Position numbers and translations under genes: made by a program. A model generated the notes under the pieces. That model did no database searches, was not told where the DNA came from, and worked only from the letters and a program-made list of their open reading frames with translations. Shown here piece by piece: positions 51,901-64,000 of a stretch of 64,000 nt of DNA; the first letter of the stretch is position 1, and every line of letters begins with the position of its first letter. The stretch comes from Megachile rotundata (lineage: Eukaryota > Arthropoda > Insecta > Hymenoptera > Megachilidae). Location: assembly GCF_050947335.1 (NCBI RefSeq), contig NW_027473317.1, positions 4,898,001 through 4,962,000 of the forward strand. The letters run 5' to 3'.

Positions 51901-54900
51901 ATATCCGCTGTAATTCGACTCTGTACTATCTAGTTATGTTAAGTTATCCTATCTGAGCACAATTCAACACCACAATGAACAATTTTGCTCGTTTTGCACG
52001 AATTATGCTCATTTTCGCACGATTCAGCCTCTAATTCGCACATATCCACTGTAATTCGACTCTGTACTATCTAGTCATGTTAAGTTATCGTAACTGAGCA
52101 CAATTCAACACCACAATGAACAATTTTGCTCGTTTTGAACGAATTATGCTCATTTTCGCACGATTCAACCTCTAATTCGCACATATCCTTTGTGATTCGA
52201 CTCTGTCCCATCTAGTTATGTTAAGTTATCGTAACTGAGCACAATTCGACACCACAATGAACAATTTTGCTCGTAATGAACGAATTATGCTCATTTTCGC
52301 ACGAATCAGCCTCTAATTCGCACATATCCGCTGTAATTCGACTCTGTACTATCTAATTATGTTAGGTTATGGTAACTGAGCACAATTCAACACCACAATG
52401 AACAATTTTGCTCGTTTTTGAACGAATTATGCTCATTTTCGCACGATTCAGCCACTAATTCGCACATATCCGCTGTAATTCGACTCTGTACTATCTAGAT
52501 ATGTTAAGTTATGGTAACTGCGCACAATTCAACACCACAATGAACAATTTTGCTCGTTTTGAACGAATTATGCTCATTTTCGCACGATTCAGCCTCTAAT
52601 TCGCACATATCCGCTGTAATTCGACTCTGTACTATCTAGTCATGTTAAGTTGTCGTAACTGAGCACAATTCAACAGCACAATCAACAATTTTGCTTGTTT
52701 TGAACGAATTATGCTCATTTTCGCACGATTCAGCCTCTAATTCGCACATATCCGCTGTAATTCGACTCTGTACTATCTAGTTATGTTAAGTTATCCTATC
52801 TGAGCACAATTCAACACCACAATGAACAATTTTGCTCGTTTTGCACGAATTATGCTCATTTTCGCACGATTCAGCCTCTAATTCCCACATATCCGCTGTA
52901 ATTCGACTCTGTACTATCTAGTTATGTTAAGTTATGGTAACTGAGCACAATTCAATACCACAATGAACAATTTTGCTGGTTTTGAACGAATTATGCTCAT
53001 TTTCGCACGATTCAGCCTCTAATTCGCACATATCCGCTGTAATTCGACTCTTTACTACCTAGTCATGTTAAGTTATCGTAACTGAGAACAATTCAACACC
53101 ACAATGAACAATTTTGCTCGTTTTGAACGAATTATGCTCATTTTCGCACGATTCAGCCTCTAATTCGCACATATCCGCTGTAATTCGACTCTGTACTATC
53201 TAGTTATGTTAAGTTATCCTATCTGAGCACAATTCAACAACACAATGAACAATTTTGCTCGTTTTGCACGAATTTTGCTCGTTTTGAACGAATTTTGCTC
53301 ATTTTCGAACGATTCAGCCTCTAATTCGCACATATCCGCTGTGATTCGACTCTGTACCATCTAGTTATGTTAAGTTACCACAACTGAGCACAATTCGACA
53401 CCACAATGAACAATTTTGCTCGTAATGAACGTATTTTGCTCATTTTCGCACGATTCCGCCTCTAATTCGCACATATCCGTTGTGATTCGACTCTGTCCCA
53501 TCTAGTTATGTTAAGTTATGGTAACTGAGCACAATTCGACACCACAATGAACAATTTTGCTCGTAATGAACGAATTATGCTCATTTTCGCACGAATCAGC
53601 CTCTAATTCGCACATATCTTCTGTAATTCGACTCGGTACTATCTAGTTATGTTAAGTTATCCTATCTGAGCACAATTCAACACCACAATGAACAATTTTG
53701 CTCGTTTTGCACGAATTTTGCTCGTTTTGGACGAATTTTGCTCATTTTCGAACGATTCAGCCTCTAATTCGCACATATCCGCTGTAATTCGACTCTGTAC
53801 TATCTAGTTATGTTAAGTTATCCTATCTGAGCACAATTCAACACCACAATGAACAATTTTGCTCGTTTTGCACGAATTATGCTCATTTTCGCACGATTCA
53901 GCCTCTAATTCGCACATATCCGCTGTGATTCGACTCTGTCCCATGTAGTTATGTTAAGTTATCGTAACTGAGCACAATTCGACACCACGATGAACAATTT
54001 TGCTCGTAATGAACGAATAATGCCAATTTTCGCACGATTCAGCCTCTAATTCGCACATATCCGCTGTAATTCGACTCTGTACTATCTAGTTATGTTAAGT
54101 TATGGTAACTGAGCACAATTCAACACCACAATGAACAATTTTGCTCGTTTTGAACGAATTATGCTCATTTTCGCACGATTCAGCCTCTAATTCGCACATA
54201 TCCGCTGTAATTCGACTCTGTACTATCTAGTCATGTTAAGTTGTCGTAACTGAGCACAATTCAACACCACAATGAACAATTTTGCTTGTTTTGAACGAAT
54301 TATGCTCATTTTCGCACGATTCAGCCTCTAATTCGCACATATCCGCTGTAATTCGACTCTGTACTACCTAGTCATGTTAAGTTATCGTAACTGAGAACAA
54401 TTCAACACCACAATGAACAATTTTCCTCGTTTTGAACGAATTATGCTCATTTTCGCACGATTCAGGCTCTAATTCGCACATATCCGCTGTAATTCGACTC
54501 TGTACTATCTAGTTATGTTAAGTTATCCTATGTGAGCACAATTCAACACCACAATGAACAATTTTGCTCGATTTGCACGAATTTTGCTCGTTTTGGACGA
54601 ATTTTGCTCATTTTCGAACGATTCAGCCTCTAATTCGCACATATCCGCTGTAATTCGACTCTGTACTATCTAGTTATGTTAAGTTATCCTATCTGAGCAC
54701 AATTCAACACCACAATGAACAATTTTGCTCGTTTTGCACGAATTATGCTCATTTTCGCACGATTCAGCCTCTAATTCGCACATATCCGCTGTGATTCGAC
54801 TCTGTCCCATGTAGTTATGTTAAGTTATCGTAACTGAGCACAATTCGACACCACGATGAACAATTTTGCTCGTAATGAACGAATAATGCCAATTTTCGCA

Positions 54901-56875
54901 CGATTCAGCCTCTAATTCGCACATATCCGCTGTAATTCGACTCTGTACTATCTAGTTATGTTAAGTTATGGTAACTGAGCACAATTCAACACCACAATGA
55001 ACAATTTTGCTCGTTTTGAACGAATTATGCTCATTTTCGCACGATTCAGCCTCTAATTCGCACATATCCGCTGTAATTCGACTCTGTACTATCTAGTCAT
55101 GTTAAGTTGTCGTAACTGAGCACAATTCAACACCACAATGAACAATTTTGCTTGTTTTGAACGAATTATGCTCATTTTCGCACGATTCAGCCTCTAATTC
55201 GCACATATCCGCTGTAATTCGACTCTGTACTATCTAGTTATGTTAAGTTATCCTATCTGAGCACAATTCAACACTACAATGAACAATTTTGCTCGTTTTG
55301 CACGAATTATGCTCATTTTCGCACGATTCAGCCTCTAATTCGCACATATCTTCTGTAATTCGACTCTGTACTATCTAGTCATGTTAACTTATCGTAACTG
55401 AGCACAATTCAACACCACAATGAACAATTTTGCTCGTTTTGAACGAATTATGCTCATTTTCGCACGATTCAGCCTCTAATTCGCACATATCCGCTGTAAT
55501 TCGACTCTGTACTATCTACTTATGTTAGGTTATCCTATCTGAGCACAATTCAACACCACAATGAACAATTTTGCTCGTTTTGAACGAATTATGCTCATTT
55601 TCGCACGATTCCGCCTCTAATTCGCACATATCCGTTGTGATTCGACTCTGTCCCATCTAGTTATGTTAAGTTATGGTAACTGAGCACAATTCGACACCAC
55701 AATGAACAATTTTGCTCGTAATGAACGAATTATGCTCATTTTCGCACGAATCAGCCTCTAATTCGCACATATCTTCTGTAATTCGACTCTGTACTATCTA
55801 GTTATGTTAAGTTATCATATCTGAGCACAATTCAACACCACAATGAACAATTTTGCTCGTTTTGCATGAATTATGCTCATTTTCGCACGATTCAGCCTCT
55901 AATTCGCACATATCCGCTGTGATTCGACTCTGTCCCATCTAGTTATGTTAAGTTATCGTAACTGAGCACAATTCGACACCACAATGAACAATTTTGCTCG
56001 TAATGAACGTATTTTACTCATTTTCGCACGATTCCGCCTCTAATTCGCACATATCCGTTGTGATTCGACTCTGTCCCATCTAGTTATGTTAAGTTATCGT
56101 AACTGAGCACAATTCGACACCACAATGAACAATTTTGCTCGTAATGAACGAATTATGCTCATTTTCGCACGAATCAGCCTCTAATTCGCACATATCTTCT
56201 GTAATTCGACTCTGCACTATCTAGTTATGTTAAGTTATCCTATCTGAGCACAATTCAACACCACAATGAACAATTTTGCTCGTTTTGCACGAATTATGCT
56301 CATTTTCGCACGATTCAGCCTCTAATTCGCACATATCCGCTGTGATTCGACTCTGTCCCATCTAGTTATGTTAAGTTATCGTAACTGAGCACAATTCGAC
56401 ACCACAATGAACAATTTTGCTCGTTTTGAACGAATTATGCTCATTTTCGCACGATTCAGCCTCTAATTCGCACATATCCGCTGTAATTCGACTCTGTACT
56501 ATCTAGTTATGTTAAGTTATCCTCTCTGAGCACAATTCAACACCACAATGAACAATTTTGCTCGTTTTGCACGAATTATGCTCATTTTCGCACGATTCAG
56601 CCTCTAATTCCCACATATCCGCTGTAATTCGACTCTGTACTATCTAGTTATGTTAAGTTATGGTAACTGAGCACAATTCAACACCACAATCAACAATTTT
56701 GCTTGTTTTGAACGAATTATGCTCATTTTCGCACGATTCAGCCTCTAATTCTCACATATCCGCTGTAATTCGACTCTGTACTACCTAGTCATGTTAAGTT
56801 ATCGTAACTGAGAACAATTCAACACCACAATGAACAATTTTGCTCGTTTTGAACGAATTATGCTCATTTTCGCAC
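51880..56875. repeat. 4,996-bp tandem duplication, copy 1
   Basis: Private variants recur 4,996 bp to the right: TCCACTGTAATTCG at 52,045/57,041, TTCAACCTC at 52,164/57,160, TCGTTTTTGAA at 52,412/57,408, TTCAACAACAC near 53,232/58,228, and CAGGCTCTAATT at 54,463/59,459. The period equals 35 x 141 + 3 x 20 + 1. Homology starts at about 51,877, just after a long monomer in this copy, and its partner starts at about 56,873, so the copies abut. Confidence 0.9.
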
Positions 56876-59800
56876 GATTCAGCCTCTAATTCGCACATAT
56901 CCGCTGTAATTCGACTCTGTACTATCTAGTTATGTTAAGTTATCCTATCTGAGCACAATTCAACACCACAATGAGCAATTTTGCTCGTTTTGCACGAATT
57001 ATGCTCATTTTCGCACGATTCAGCCTCTAATTCGCACATATCCACTGTAATTCGACTCTGTACTATCTAGTCATGTTAAGTTATCGTAACTGAGCACAAT
57101 TCAACACCACAATGAACAATTTTGCTCGTTTTGAACGAATTATGCTCATTTTCGCACGATTCAACCTCTAATTCGCACATATCCTTTGTGATTCGACTCT
57201 GTCCCATCTAGTTATGTTAAGTTATCGTAACTGAGCACAATTCGACACCACAATGAACAATTTTGCTCGTAATGAACGAATTATGCTCATTTTCGCACGA
57301 ATCAGCCTCTAATTCGCACATATCTTCTGTAATTCGACTCTGTACTATCTAATTATGTTAGGTTATGGTAACTGAGCACAATTCAACACCACAATGAACA
57401 ATTTTGCTCGTTTTTGAAGGAATTATGCTCATTTTCGCACGATTCAGCCACTAATTCGCACATATCCGCTGTAATTCGACTCTGTACTATCTAGATATGT
57501 TAAGTTATGGTAACTGCGCACAATTCAACACCACAATGAACAATTTTGCTCGTTTTGAACGAATTATGCTCATTTTCGCACGATTCAGCCTCTAATTCGC
57601 ACATATCCGCTGTAATTCGACTCTGTACTATCTAGTCATGTTAAGTTGTCGTAACTGAGCACAATTCAACAGCACAATCAACAATTTTGCTTGTTTTGAA
57701 CGAATTATGCTCATTTTCGCACGATTCAGCCTCTAATTCGCACATATCCGCTGTAATTCGACTCTGTACTATCTAGTTATGTTAAGTTATCCTATCTGAG
57801 CACAATTCAACACCACAATGAACAATTTTGCTCGTTTTGCACGAATTATGCTCATTTTCGCACGATTTAGCCTCTAATTCCCACATATCCGCTGTAATTC
57901 GACTCTGTACTATCTAGTTATGTTAAGTTATGGTAACTGAGCACAATTCAATACCACAATGAACAATTTTGCTGGTTTTGAACGAATTATGCTCATTTTC
58001 GCACGATTCAGCCTCTAATTCGCACATATCCGCTGTAATTCGACTCTTTACTACCTAGTCATGTTAAGTTATCGTAACTGAGAACAATTCAACACCACAA
58101 TGAACAATTTTGCTCGTTTTGAACGAATTATGCTCATTTTCGCACGATTCAGCCTCTAATTCGCACATATCCGCTGTAATTCGACTCTGTACTATCTAGT
58201 TATGTTAAGTTATCCTATCTGAGCACAATTCAACAACACAATGAACAATTTTGCTCGTTTTGCACGAATTTTGCTCGTTTTGAACGAATTTTGCTCATTT
58301 TCGAACGATTCAGCCTCTAATTCGCACATATCCGCTGTGATTCGACTCTGTACCATCTAGTTATGTTAAGTTACCACAACTGAGCACAATTCGACACCAC
58401 AATGAACAATTTTGCTCGTAATGAACGTATTTTGCTCATTTTCGCACGATTCCGCCTCTAATTCGCACATATCCGTTGTGATTCGACTCTGTCCCATCTA
58501 GTTATGTTAAGTTATGGTAACTGAGCACAATTCGACACCACAATGAACAATTTTGCTCGTAATGAACGAATTATGCTCATTTTCGCACGAATCAGCCTCT
58601 AATTCGCACATATCTTCTGTAATTCGACTCGGTACTATCTAGTTATGTTAAGTTATCCTATCTGAGCACAATTCAACACCACAATGAACAATTTTGCTCG
58701 TTTTGCACGAATTTTGCTCGTTTTGGACGAATTTTGCTCATTTTCGAACGATTCAGCCTCTAATTCGCACATATCCGCTGTAATTCGACTCTGTACTATC
58801 TAGTTATGTTAAGTTATCCTATCTGAGCACAATTCAACACCACAATGAACAATTTTGCTCGTTTTGCACGAATTATGCTCATTTTCGCACGATTCAGCCT
58901 CTAATTCGCACATATCCGCTGTGATTCGACTCTGTCCCATGTAGTTATGTTAAGTTATCGTAACTGAGCACAATTCGACACCACGATGAACAATTTTGCT
59001 CGTAATGAACGAATAATGCCAATTTTCGCACGATTCAGCCTCTAATTCGCACATATCCGCTGTAATTCGACTCTGTACTATCTAGTTATGTTAAGTTATG
59101 GTAACTGAGCACAATTCAACACCACAATGAACAATTTTGCTCGTTTTGAACGAATTATGCTCATTTTCGCACGATTCAGCCTCTAATTCGCACATATCCG
59201 CTGTAATTCGACTCTGTACTATCTAGTCATGTTAAGTTGTCGTAACTGAGCACAATTCAACACCACAATGAACAATTTTGCTTGTTTTGAACGAATTATG
59301 CTCATTTTCGCACGATTCAGCCTCTAATTCGCACATATCCGCTGTAATTCGACTCTGTACTACCTAGTCATGTTAAGTTATCGTAACTGAGAACAATTCA
59401 ACACCACAATGAACAATTTTCCTCGTTTTGAACGAATTATGCTCATTTTCGCACGATTCAGGCTCTAATTCGCACATATCCGCTGTAATTCGACTCTGTA
59501 CTATCTAGTTATGTTAAGTTATCCTATGTGAGCACAATTCAACACCACAATGAACAATTTTGCTCGATTTGCACGAATTTTGCTCGTTTTGGACGAATTT
59601 TGCTCATTTTCGAACGATTCAGCCTCTAATTCGCACATATCCGCTGTAATTCGACTCTGTACTATCTAGTTATGTTAAGTTATCCTATCTGAGCACAATT
59701 CAACACCACAATGAACAATTTTGCTCGTTTTGCACGAATTATGCTCATTTTCGCACGATTCAGCCTCTAATTCGCACATATCTTCTGTAATTCGACTCTG

Positions 59801-61450
59801 TACTATCTAGTCATGTTAACTTATCGTAACTGAGCACAATTCAACACCACAATGAACAATTTTGCTCGTTTTGAACGAATTATGCTCATTTTCGCACGAT
59901 TCAGCCTCTAATTCGCACATATCCGCTGTAATTCGACTCTGTACTATCTACTTATGTTAGGTTATCCTATCTGAGCACAATTCAACACCACAATGAACAA
60001 TTTTGCTCGTTTTGAACGAATTATGCTCATTTTCGCACGATTCCGCCTCTAATTCGCACATATCCGTTGTGATTCGACTCTGTCCCATCTAGTTATGTTA
60101 AGTTATGGTAACTGAGCACAATTCGACACCACAATGAACAATTTTGCTCGTAATGAACGAATTATGCTCATTTTCGCACGAATCAGCCTCTAATTCGCAC
60201 ATATCTTCTGTAATTCGACTCTGTACTATCTAGTTATGTTAAGTTATCATATCTGAGCACAATTCAACACCACAATGAACAATTTTGCTCGTTTTGCATG
60301 AATTATGCTCATTTTCGCACGATTCAGCCTCTAATTCGCACATATCCGCTGTGATTCGACTCTGTCCCATCTAGTTATGTTAAGTTATCGTAACTGAGCA
60401 CAATTCGACACCACAATGAACAATTTTGCTCGTAATGAACGTATTTTACTCATTTTCGCACGATTCCGCCTCTAATTCGCACATATCCGTTGTGATTCGA
60501 CTCTGTCCCATCTAGTTATGTTAAGTTATCGTAACTGAGCACAATTCGACACCACAATGAACAATTTTGCTCGTAATGAACGAATTATGCTCATTTTCGC
60601 ACGAATCAGCCTCTAATTCGCACATATCTTCTGTAATTCGACTCTGCACTATCTAGTTATGTTAAGTTATCCTATCTGAGCACAATTCAACACCACAATG
60701 AACAATTTTGCTCGTTTTGCACGAATTATGCTCATTTTCGCACGATTCAGCCTCTAATTCGCACATATCCGCTGTGATTCGACTCTGTCCCATCTAGTTA
60801 TGTTAAGTTATCGTAACTGAGCACAATTCGACACCACAATGAACAATTTTGCTCGTTTTGAACGAATTATGCTCATTTTCGCACGATTCAGCCTCTAATT
60901 CGCACATATCCGCTGTAATTCGACTCTGTACTATCTAGTTATGTTAAGTTATCCTCTCTGAGCACAATTCAACACCACAATGAACAATTTTGCTCGTTTT
61001 GCACGAATTATGCTCATTTTCGCACGATTCAGCCTCTAATTCCCACATATCCGCTGTAATTCGACTCTGTACTATCTAGTTATGTTAAGTTATGGTAACT
61101 GAGCACAATTCAACACCACAATCAACAATTTTGCTTGTTTTGAACGAATTATGCTCATTTTCGCACGATTCAGCCTCTAATTCTCACATATCCGCTGTAA
61201 TTCGACTCTGTACTACCTAGTCATGTTAAGTTATCGTAACTGAGAACAATTCAACACCACAATGAACAATTTTGCTCGTTTTGAACGAATTATGCTCATT
61301 TTCGCACGATTCAGCCTCTAATTCGCACATATCCGCTGTAATTCGACTCTGTACTATCTAGTTATGTTAAGTTATCCTATCTGAGCACAATTCAACACCA
61401 CAATGAACAATTTTGCTCGTTTTGCACGAATTATGCTCATTTTCGCACGA
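56876..61450. repeat. 4,996-bp tandem duplication, copy 2 (lacks four monomers)
   Basis: Follows copy 1 at +4,996 until about 59,650, then at +4,432: ATGTTAACTT at 55,381/59,813, CTACTTATGTTAGG at 55,516/59,948, CTCTGCACTATC near 56,209/60,641, CCTCTCTGAG at 56,521/60,953, and AATCAACAATTTTG near 56,689/61,121. The difference, 564 bp, is exactly four monomers. Divergence from copy 1 begins near 61,450, where this copy has ATTCCGCCTC instead of ATTCAGCCTC. Confidence 0.9.
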
Positions 61451-62519
61451 TTCCGCCTCTAATTCGCACATATCCGTTGTGATTCGACTCTGTCCCATCT
61501 AGTTATGTTAAGTTATCGTAACTGAGCACAATTCGACACCACAATGAACAATTTTGCTCGTAATGAACGAACTATGCTCATTTTCGCACGATTCAGCCTC
61601 TAATTCGCACATATCCGCTGTAATTCGACTCTGTACTATCTAGTTATGTTAAGTTATCCTATCTGAGCACAATTCAACACCACAATGAGCAATTTTGCTC
61701 GTTTTGAACGAATTATGCTCATTTTCGCACGATTCAGCCTCTAATTCGCACATATCGCTGTAATTCGACTCTGTACTATCTAGTTATGTTAAGTTATCCT
61801 ATCTGAGCACAATTCAACACTACAATGAACAATTTTGCTCGTTTTGCACGAATTATGCTCATTTTCGCACGATTCAGCCTCTAATTCGCACATATCTTCT
61901 GTAATTCGACTCTGTACTATCTAGTTATGTTAGGTTATGGTAACTGAGCACAATTCAACACCACAATGAACAATTCTGCTCGTTTTGAACGAATTATGCT
62001 CATTTTCGCACGATTCAGCCTCTAATTCGCACATGTCCGCTGTAATTCGACTCTGTACTATCTAGTTATGTTAAGTTATCCTATCTGAGCACAATTCAAC
62101 ACCACAACGAACAATTTTGCTCGTTTTGCACGAATTATGCTCATTTTCGCACGATTCAGCCTCTAATTCGCACATATCCGCTGTGATTCGACTCTGTACC
62201 ATCTAGTTATGTGAAGTTACCACAACTGAGCACAATTCGACACCACAATGAACAATTTTGCTCGTAATGAACGTATTTTGCTCATTTTCGCACGATTCAG
62301 CCTCTAATTCCCACATATCCGTTGTGATTCGACTCTGTCCCATCTAGTTATGTTAAGTTATCGTAACTGAGCACAATTCGACACCACAATGAACAATTTT
62401 GCTCGTAATGAACGAACTATGCTCATTTTCGCACGATTCAGCCTCTAATTCGCACATATCCGCTGTGATTCGACTCTGTCCCATGTAGTTATGTTAAGTT
62501 ATCGTAACTGAGCACAATT
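61451..62519. repeat. 141-bp monomers between higher-order copies
   Basis: Seven or eight monomers of mixed subtypes. One base is missing in CACATATCGCTG near 61,757, where other monomers read TATCCGCTG. TACTATGC variants (GAACGAACTATGC) appear at about 61,567 and 62,411. No sequence other than the satellite is seen. Confidence 0.8.
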
Positions 62520-64000
62520 CGACACCACAATGAACAATTTTGCTTGTTTTGAACGAATTATGCTCATTTTCGCACGATTCAGCCTCTAATTCGCACATAT
62601 CCGCTGTAATTCGACTCTGTACTACCTAGTCATGTTAAGTTATCGTAACTGAGAACAATTCAACACCACAATGAACAATTTTCCTCGTTTTGAACGAATT
62701 ATGCTCATTTTCGCACGATTCAGGCTCTAATTCGCACATATCCGCTGTAATTCGACTCTGTACTATCTAGTTATGTTAAGTTATCCTATGTGAGCACAAT
62801 TCAACACCACAATGAACAATTTTGCTCGATTTGCACGAATTTTGCTCGTTTTGGACGAATTTTGCTCATTTTCGAACGATTCAGCCTCTAATTCGCACAT
62901 ATCCGCTGTAATTCGACTCTGTACTATCTAGTTATGTTAAGTTATCCTATCTGAGCACAATTCAACACCACAATGAACAATTTTGCTCGTTTTGCACGAA
63001 TTATGCTCATTTTCGCACGATTCAGCCTCTAATTCGCACATATCCGCTGTGATTCGACTCTGTCCCATGTAGTTATGTTAAGTTATCGTAACTGAGCACA
63101 ATTCGACACCACGATGAACAATTTTGCTCGTAATGAACGAATAATGCCAATTTTCGCACGATTCAGCCTCTAATTCGCACATATCCGCTGTAATTCGACT
63201 CTGTACTATCTAGTTATGTTAAGTTATGGTAACTGAGCACAATTCAACACCACAATGAACAATTTTGCTCGTTTTGAACGAATTATGCTCATTTTCGCAC
63301 GATTCAGCCTCTAATTCGCACATATCCGCTGTAATTCGACTCTGTACTATCTACTTATGTTAGGTTATCCTATCTGAGCACAATTCAACACCACAATGAA
63401 CAATTTTGCTCGTTTTGAACGAATTATGCTCATTTTCGCACGATTCCGCCTCTAATTCGCACATATCCGTTGTGATTCGACTCTGTCCCATCTAGTTATG
63501 TTAAGTTATGGTAACTGAGCACAATTCGACACCACAATGAACAATTTTGCTCGTAATGAACGAATTATGCTCATTTTCGCACGAATCAGCCTCTAATTCG
63601 CACATATCTTCTGTAATTCGACTCTGTACTATCTAGTTATGTTAAGTTATCATATCTGAGCACAATTCAACACCACAATGAACAATTTTGCTCGTTTTGC
63701 ATGAATTATGCTCATTTTCGCACGATTCAGCCTCTAATTCGCACATATCCGCTGTGATTCGACTCTGTCCCATCTAGTTATGTTAAGTTATCGTAACTGA
63801 GCACAATTCGACACCACAATGAACAATTTTGCTCGTAATGAACGTATTTTACTCATTTTCGCACGATTCCGCCTCTAATTCGCACATATCCGTTGTGATT
63901 CGACTCTGTCCCATCTAGTTATGTTAAGTTATCGTAACTGAGCACAATTCGACACCACAATGAACAATTTTGCTCGTAATGAACGAATTATGCTCATTTT
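62520..64000. repeat. Partial third copy of the 5-kb higher-order unit
   Basis: TTTTGCTTG, TTTTCCTCG, CAGGCTCTAATT (62,721) and the long monomer at 62,753 repeat 59,281-59,651 at an offset of 3,262 bp, which is 23 x 141 + 20 - 1. The -1 is the base missing near 61,757. From CTACTTATGTTAGG (63,351) the offset to copy 2 is 3,403, one monomer more. This copy therefore keeps one of the four monomers absent from copy 2 and lacks three relative to copy 1. It continues past the window. Confidence 0.86.

Larger units (their letters stand above)
41100..64000. repeat. 141-bp satellite array with 161-bp variant monomers
   Basis: From the first CGACTCTGTAC at 41,100 this word or a close variant recurs every 141 bp (41,100; 41,241; 41,382; 41,523) and occasionally after 161 bp (41,523 to 41,684). 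About 160 monomers lie head to tail in one orientation and the array runs off the right edge. Neighbouring monomers differ at a limited set of linked positions: GTACTATC/GTCCCATC/GTACCATC, TCCTATCTGAG/TCGTAACTGAG/TGGTAACTGAG/CCACAACTGAG, TTCAACACC/TTCGACACC, and CGTTTTGCACG/CGTAATGAACG/CGTTTTGAACG. No long open frame, transposon or unique sequence is seen. The monomer shows no obvious relation to the 14-bp unit to its left. I found no CENP-B-box-like word by eye. Whether this satellite is centromeric, pericentromeric or subtelomeric cannot be told from sequence alone. Confidence 0.98.

Noticed and set aside
1..64000. CRISPR array
   Set aside because: Repeats are contiguous and there are no unique spacers between conserved repeats; unit sizes and absence of cas genes also argue against it.
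41100..64000. CENP-B box or other known centromere protein motif
   Set aside because: I looked for a TTCG....A..CGGG-type word and found none; the satellite could still be centromeric, but no motif supports it.
1..64000. tRNA, rRNA or other structured RNA genes
   Set aside because: No stretch of non-repeat sequence long enough exists, and no cloverleaf or rRNA signature was recognised in either monomer.

Overview
The window is entirely tandemly repeated satellite DNA. I see no protein-coding gene, RNA gene, transposable element, CRISPR array or replication origin. It has two parts meeting at one sharp junction near base 41,099. Megabase-style satellite of this kind, with nested higher-order duplications, points to a eukaryotic nuclear genome, most likely heterochromatin such as a pericentromeric, subtelomeric or sex-chromosome block. 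I cannot name the clade, and no telomere repeat runs are present.

Part one (1-41,099) is a 14-bp minisatellite with + strand consensus TATGATTGTGATTG, which is TA plus two copies of TGATTG. About 2,900 units run head to tail in one orientation. The consensus has no cytosine on the + strand and is about 71% A+T. Rare variant units recur in fixed order as 'cassettes', and these expose a hierarchy of large duplications. These are a 4.9-kb-spaced pair at the left edge (1-2,360 and 4,928-7,280), a tandem 3,649-bp duplication that appears identical where checked (8,729-12,377 and 12,378-15,990), a dispersed older copy of the left domain (about 18,370-21,500), and a roughly 9.6-kb tandem duplication whose second copy is shortened by deletions (about 23,500-33,150 and 33,200-40,400). 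Different marker cassettes to the left and right of about 21-23 kb suggest two separately homogenised domains. Many long minus-strand open frames cross this part, but they follow from the repeat lacking stop codons on that strand and are not annotated as genes.

Part two (41,100-64,000) is a satellite with a 141-bp monomer and a recurrent 161-bp variant, about 160 monomers in all (19 long ones located), all in one orientation. The monomer divides into seven blocks of about 20 bp (7 x 20 + 1), and the 161-bp form has one extra block, so it probably grew from a 20-bp ancestor. Linked diagnostic bases define at least four monomer subtypes. Higher-order structure includes a 1.0-1.15 kb repeat (about 43,560-46,580), a 2,881-bp spaced repeat (49,478-54,650) and a 4,996-bp tandem duplication (51,880-61,450) with a partial further copy running off the right end (62,520-64,000). 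Length differences between copies are whole numbers of monomers, as expected from unequal exchange.

The biological interest lies in array architecture: the junction, the nested duplications, the strand asymmetry, the frame-independent antisense reading frame and the cryptic 20-bp ancestry of the 141-bp monomer. All offsets were counted by hand from marker words and should be confirmed by self-alignment.
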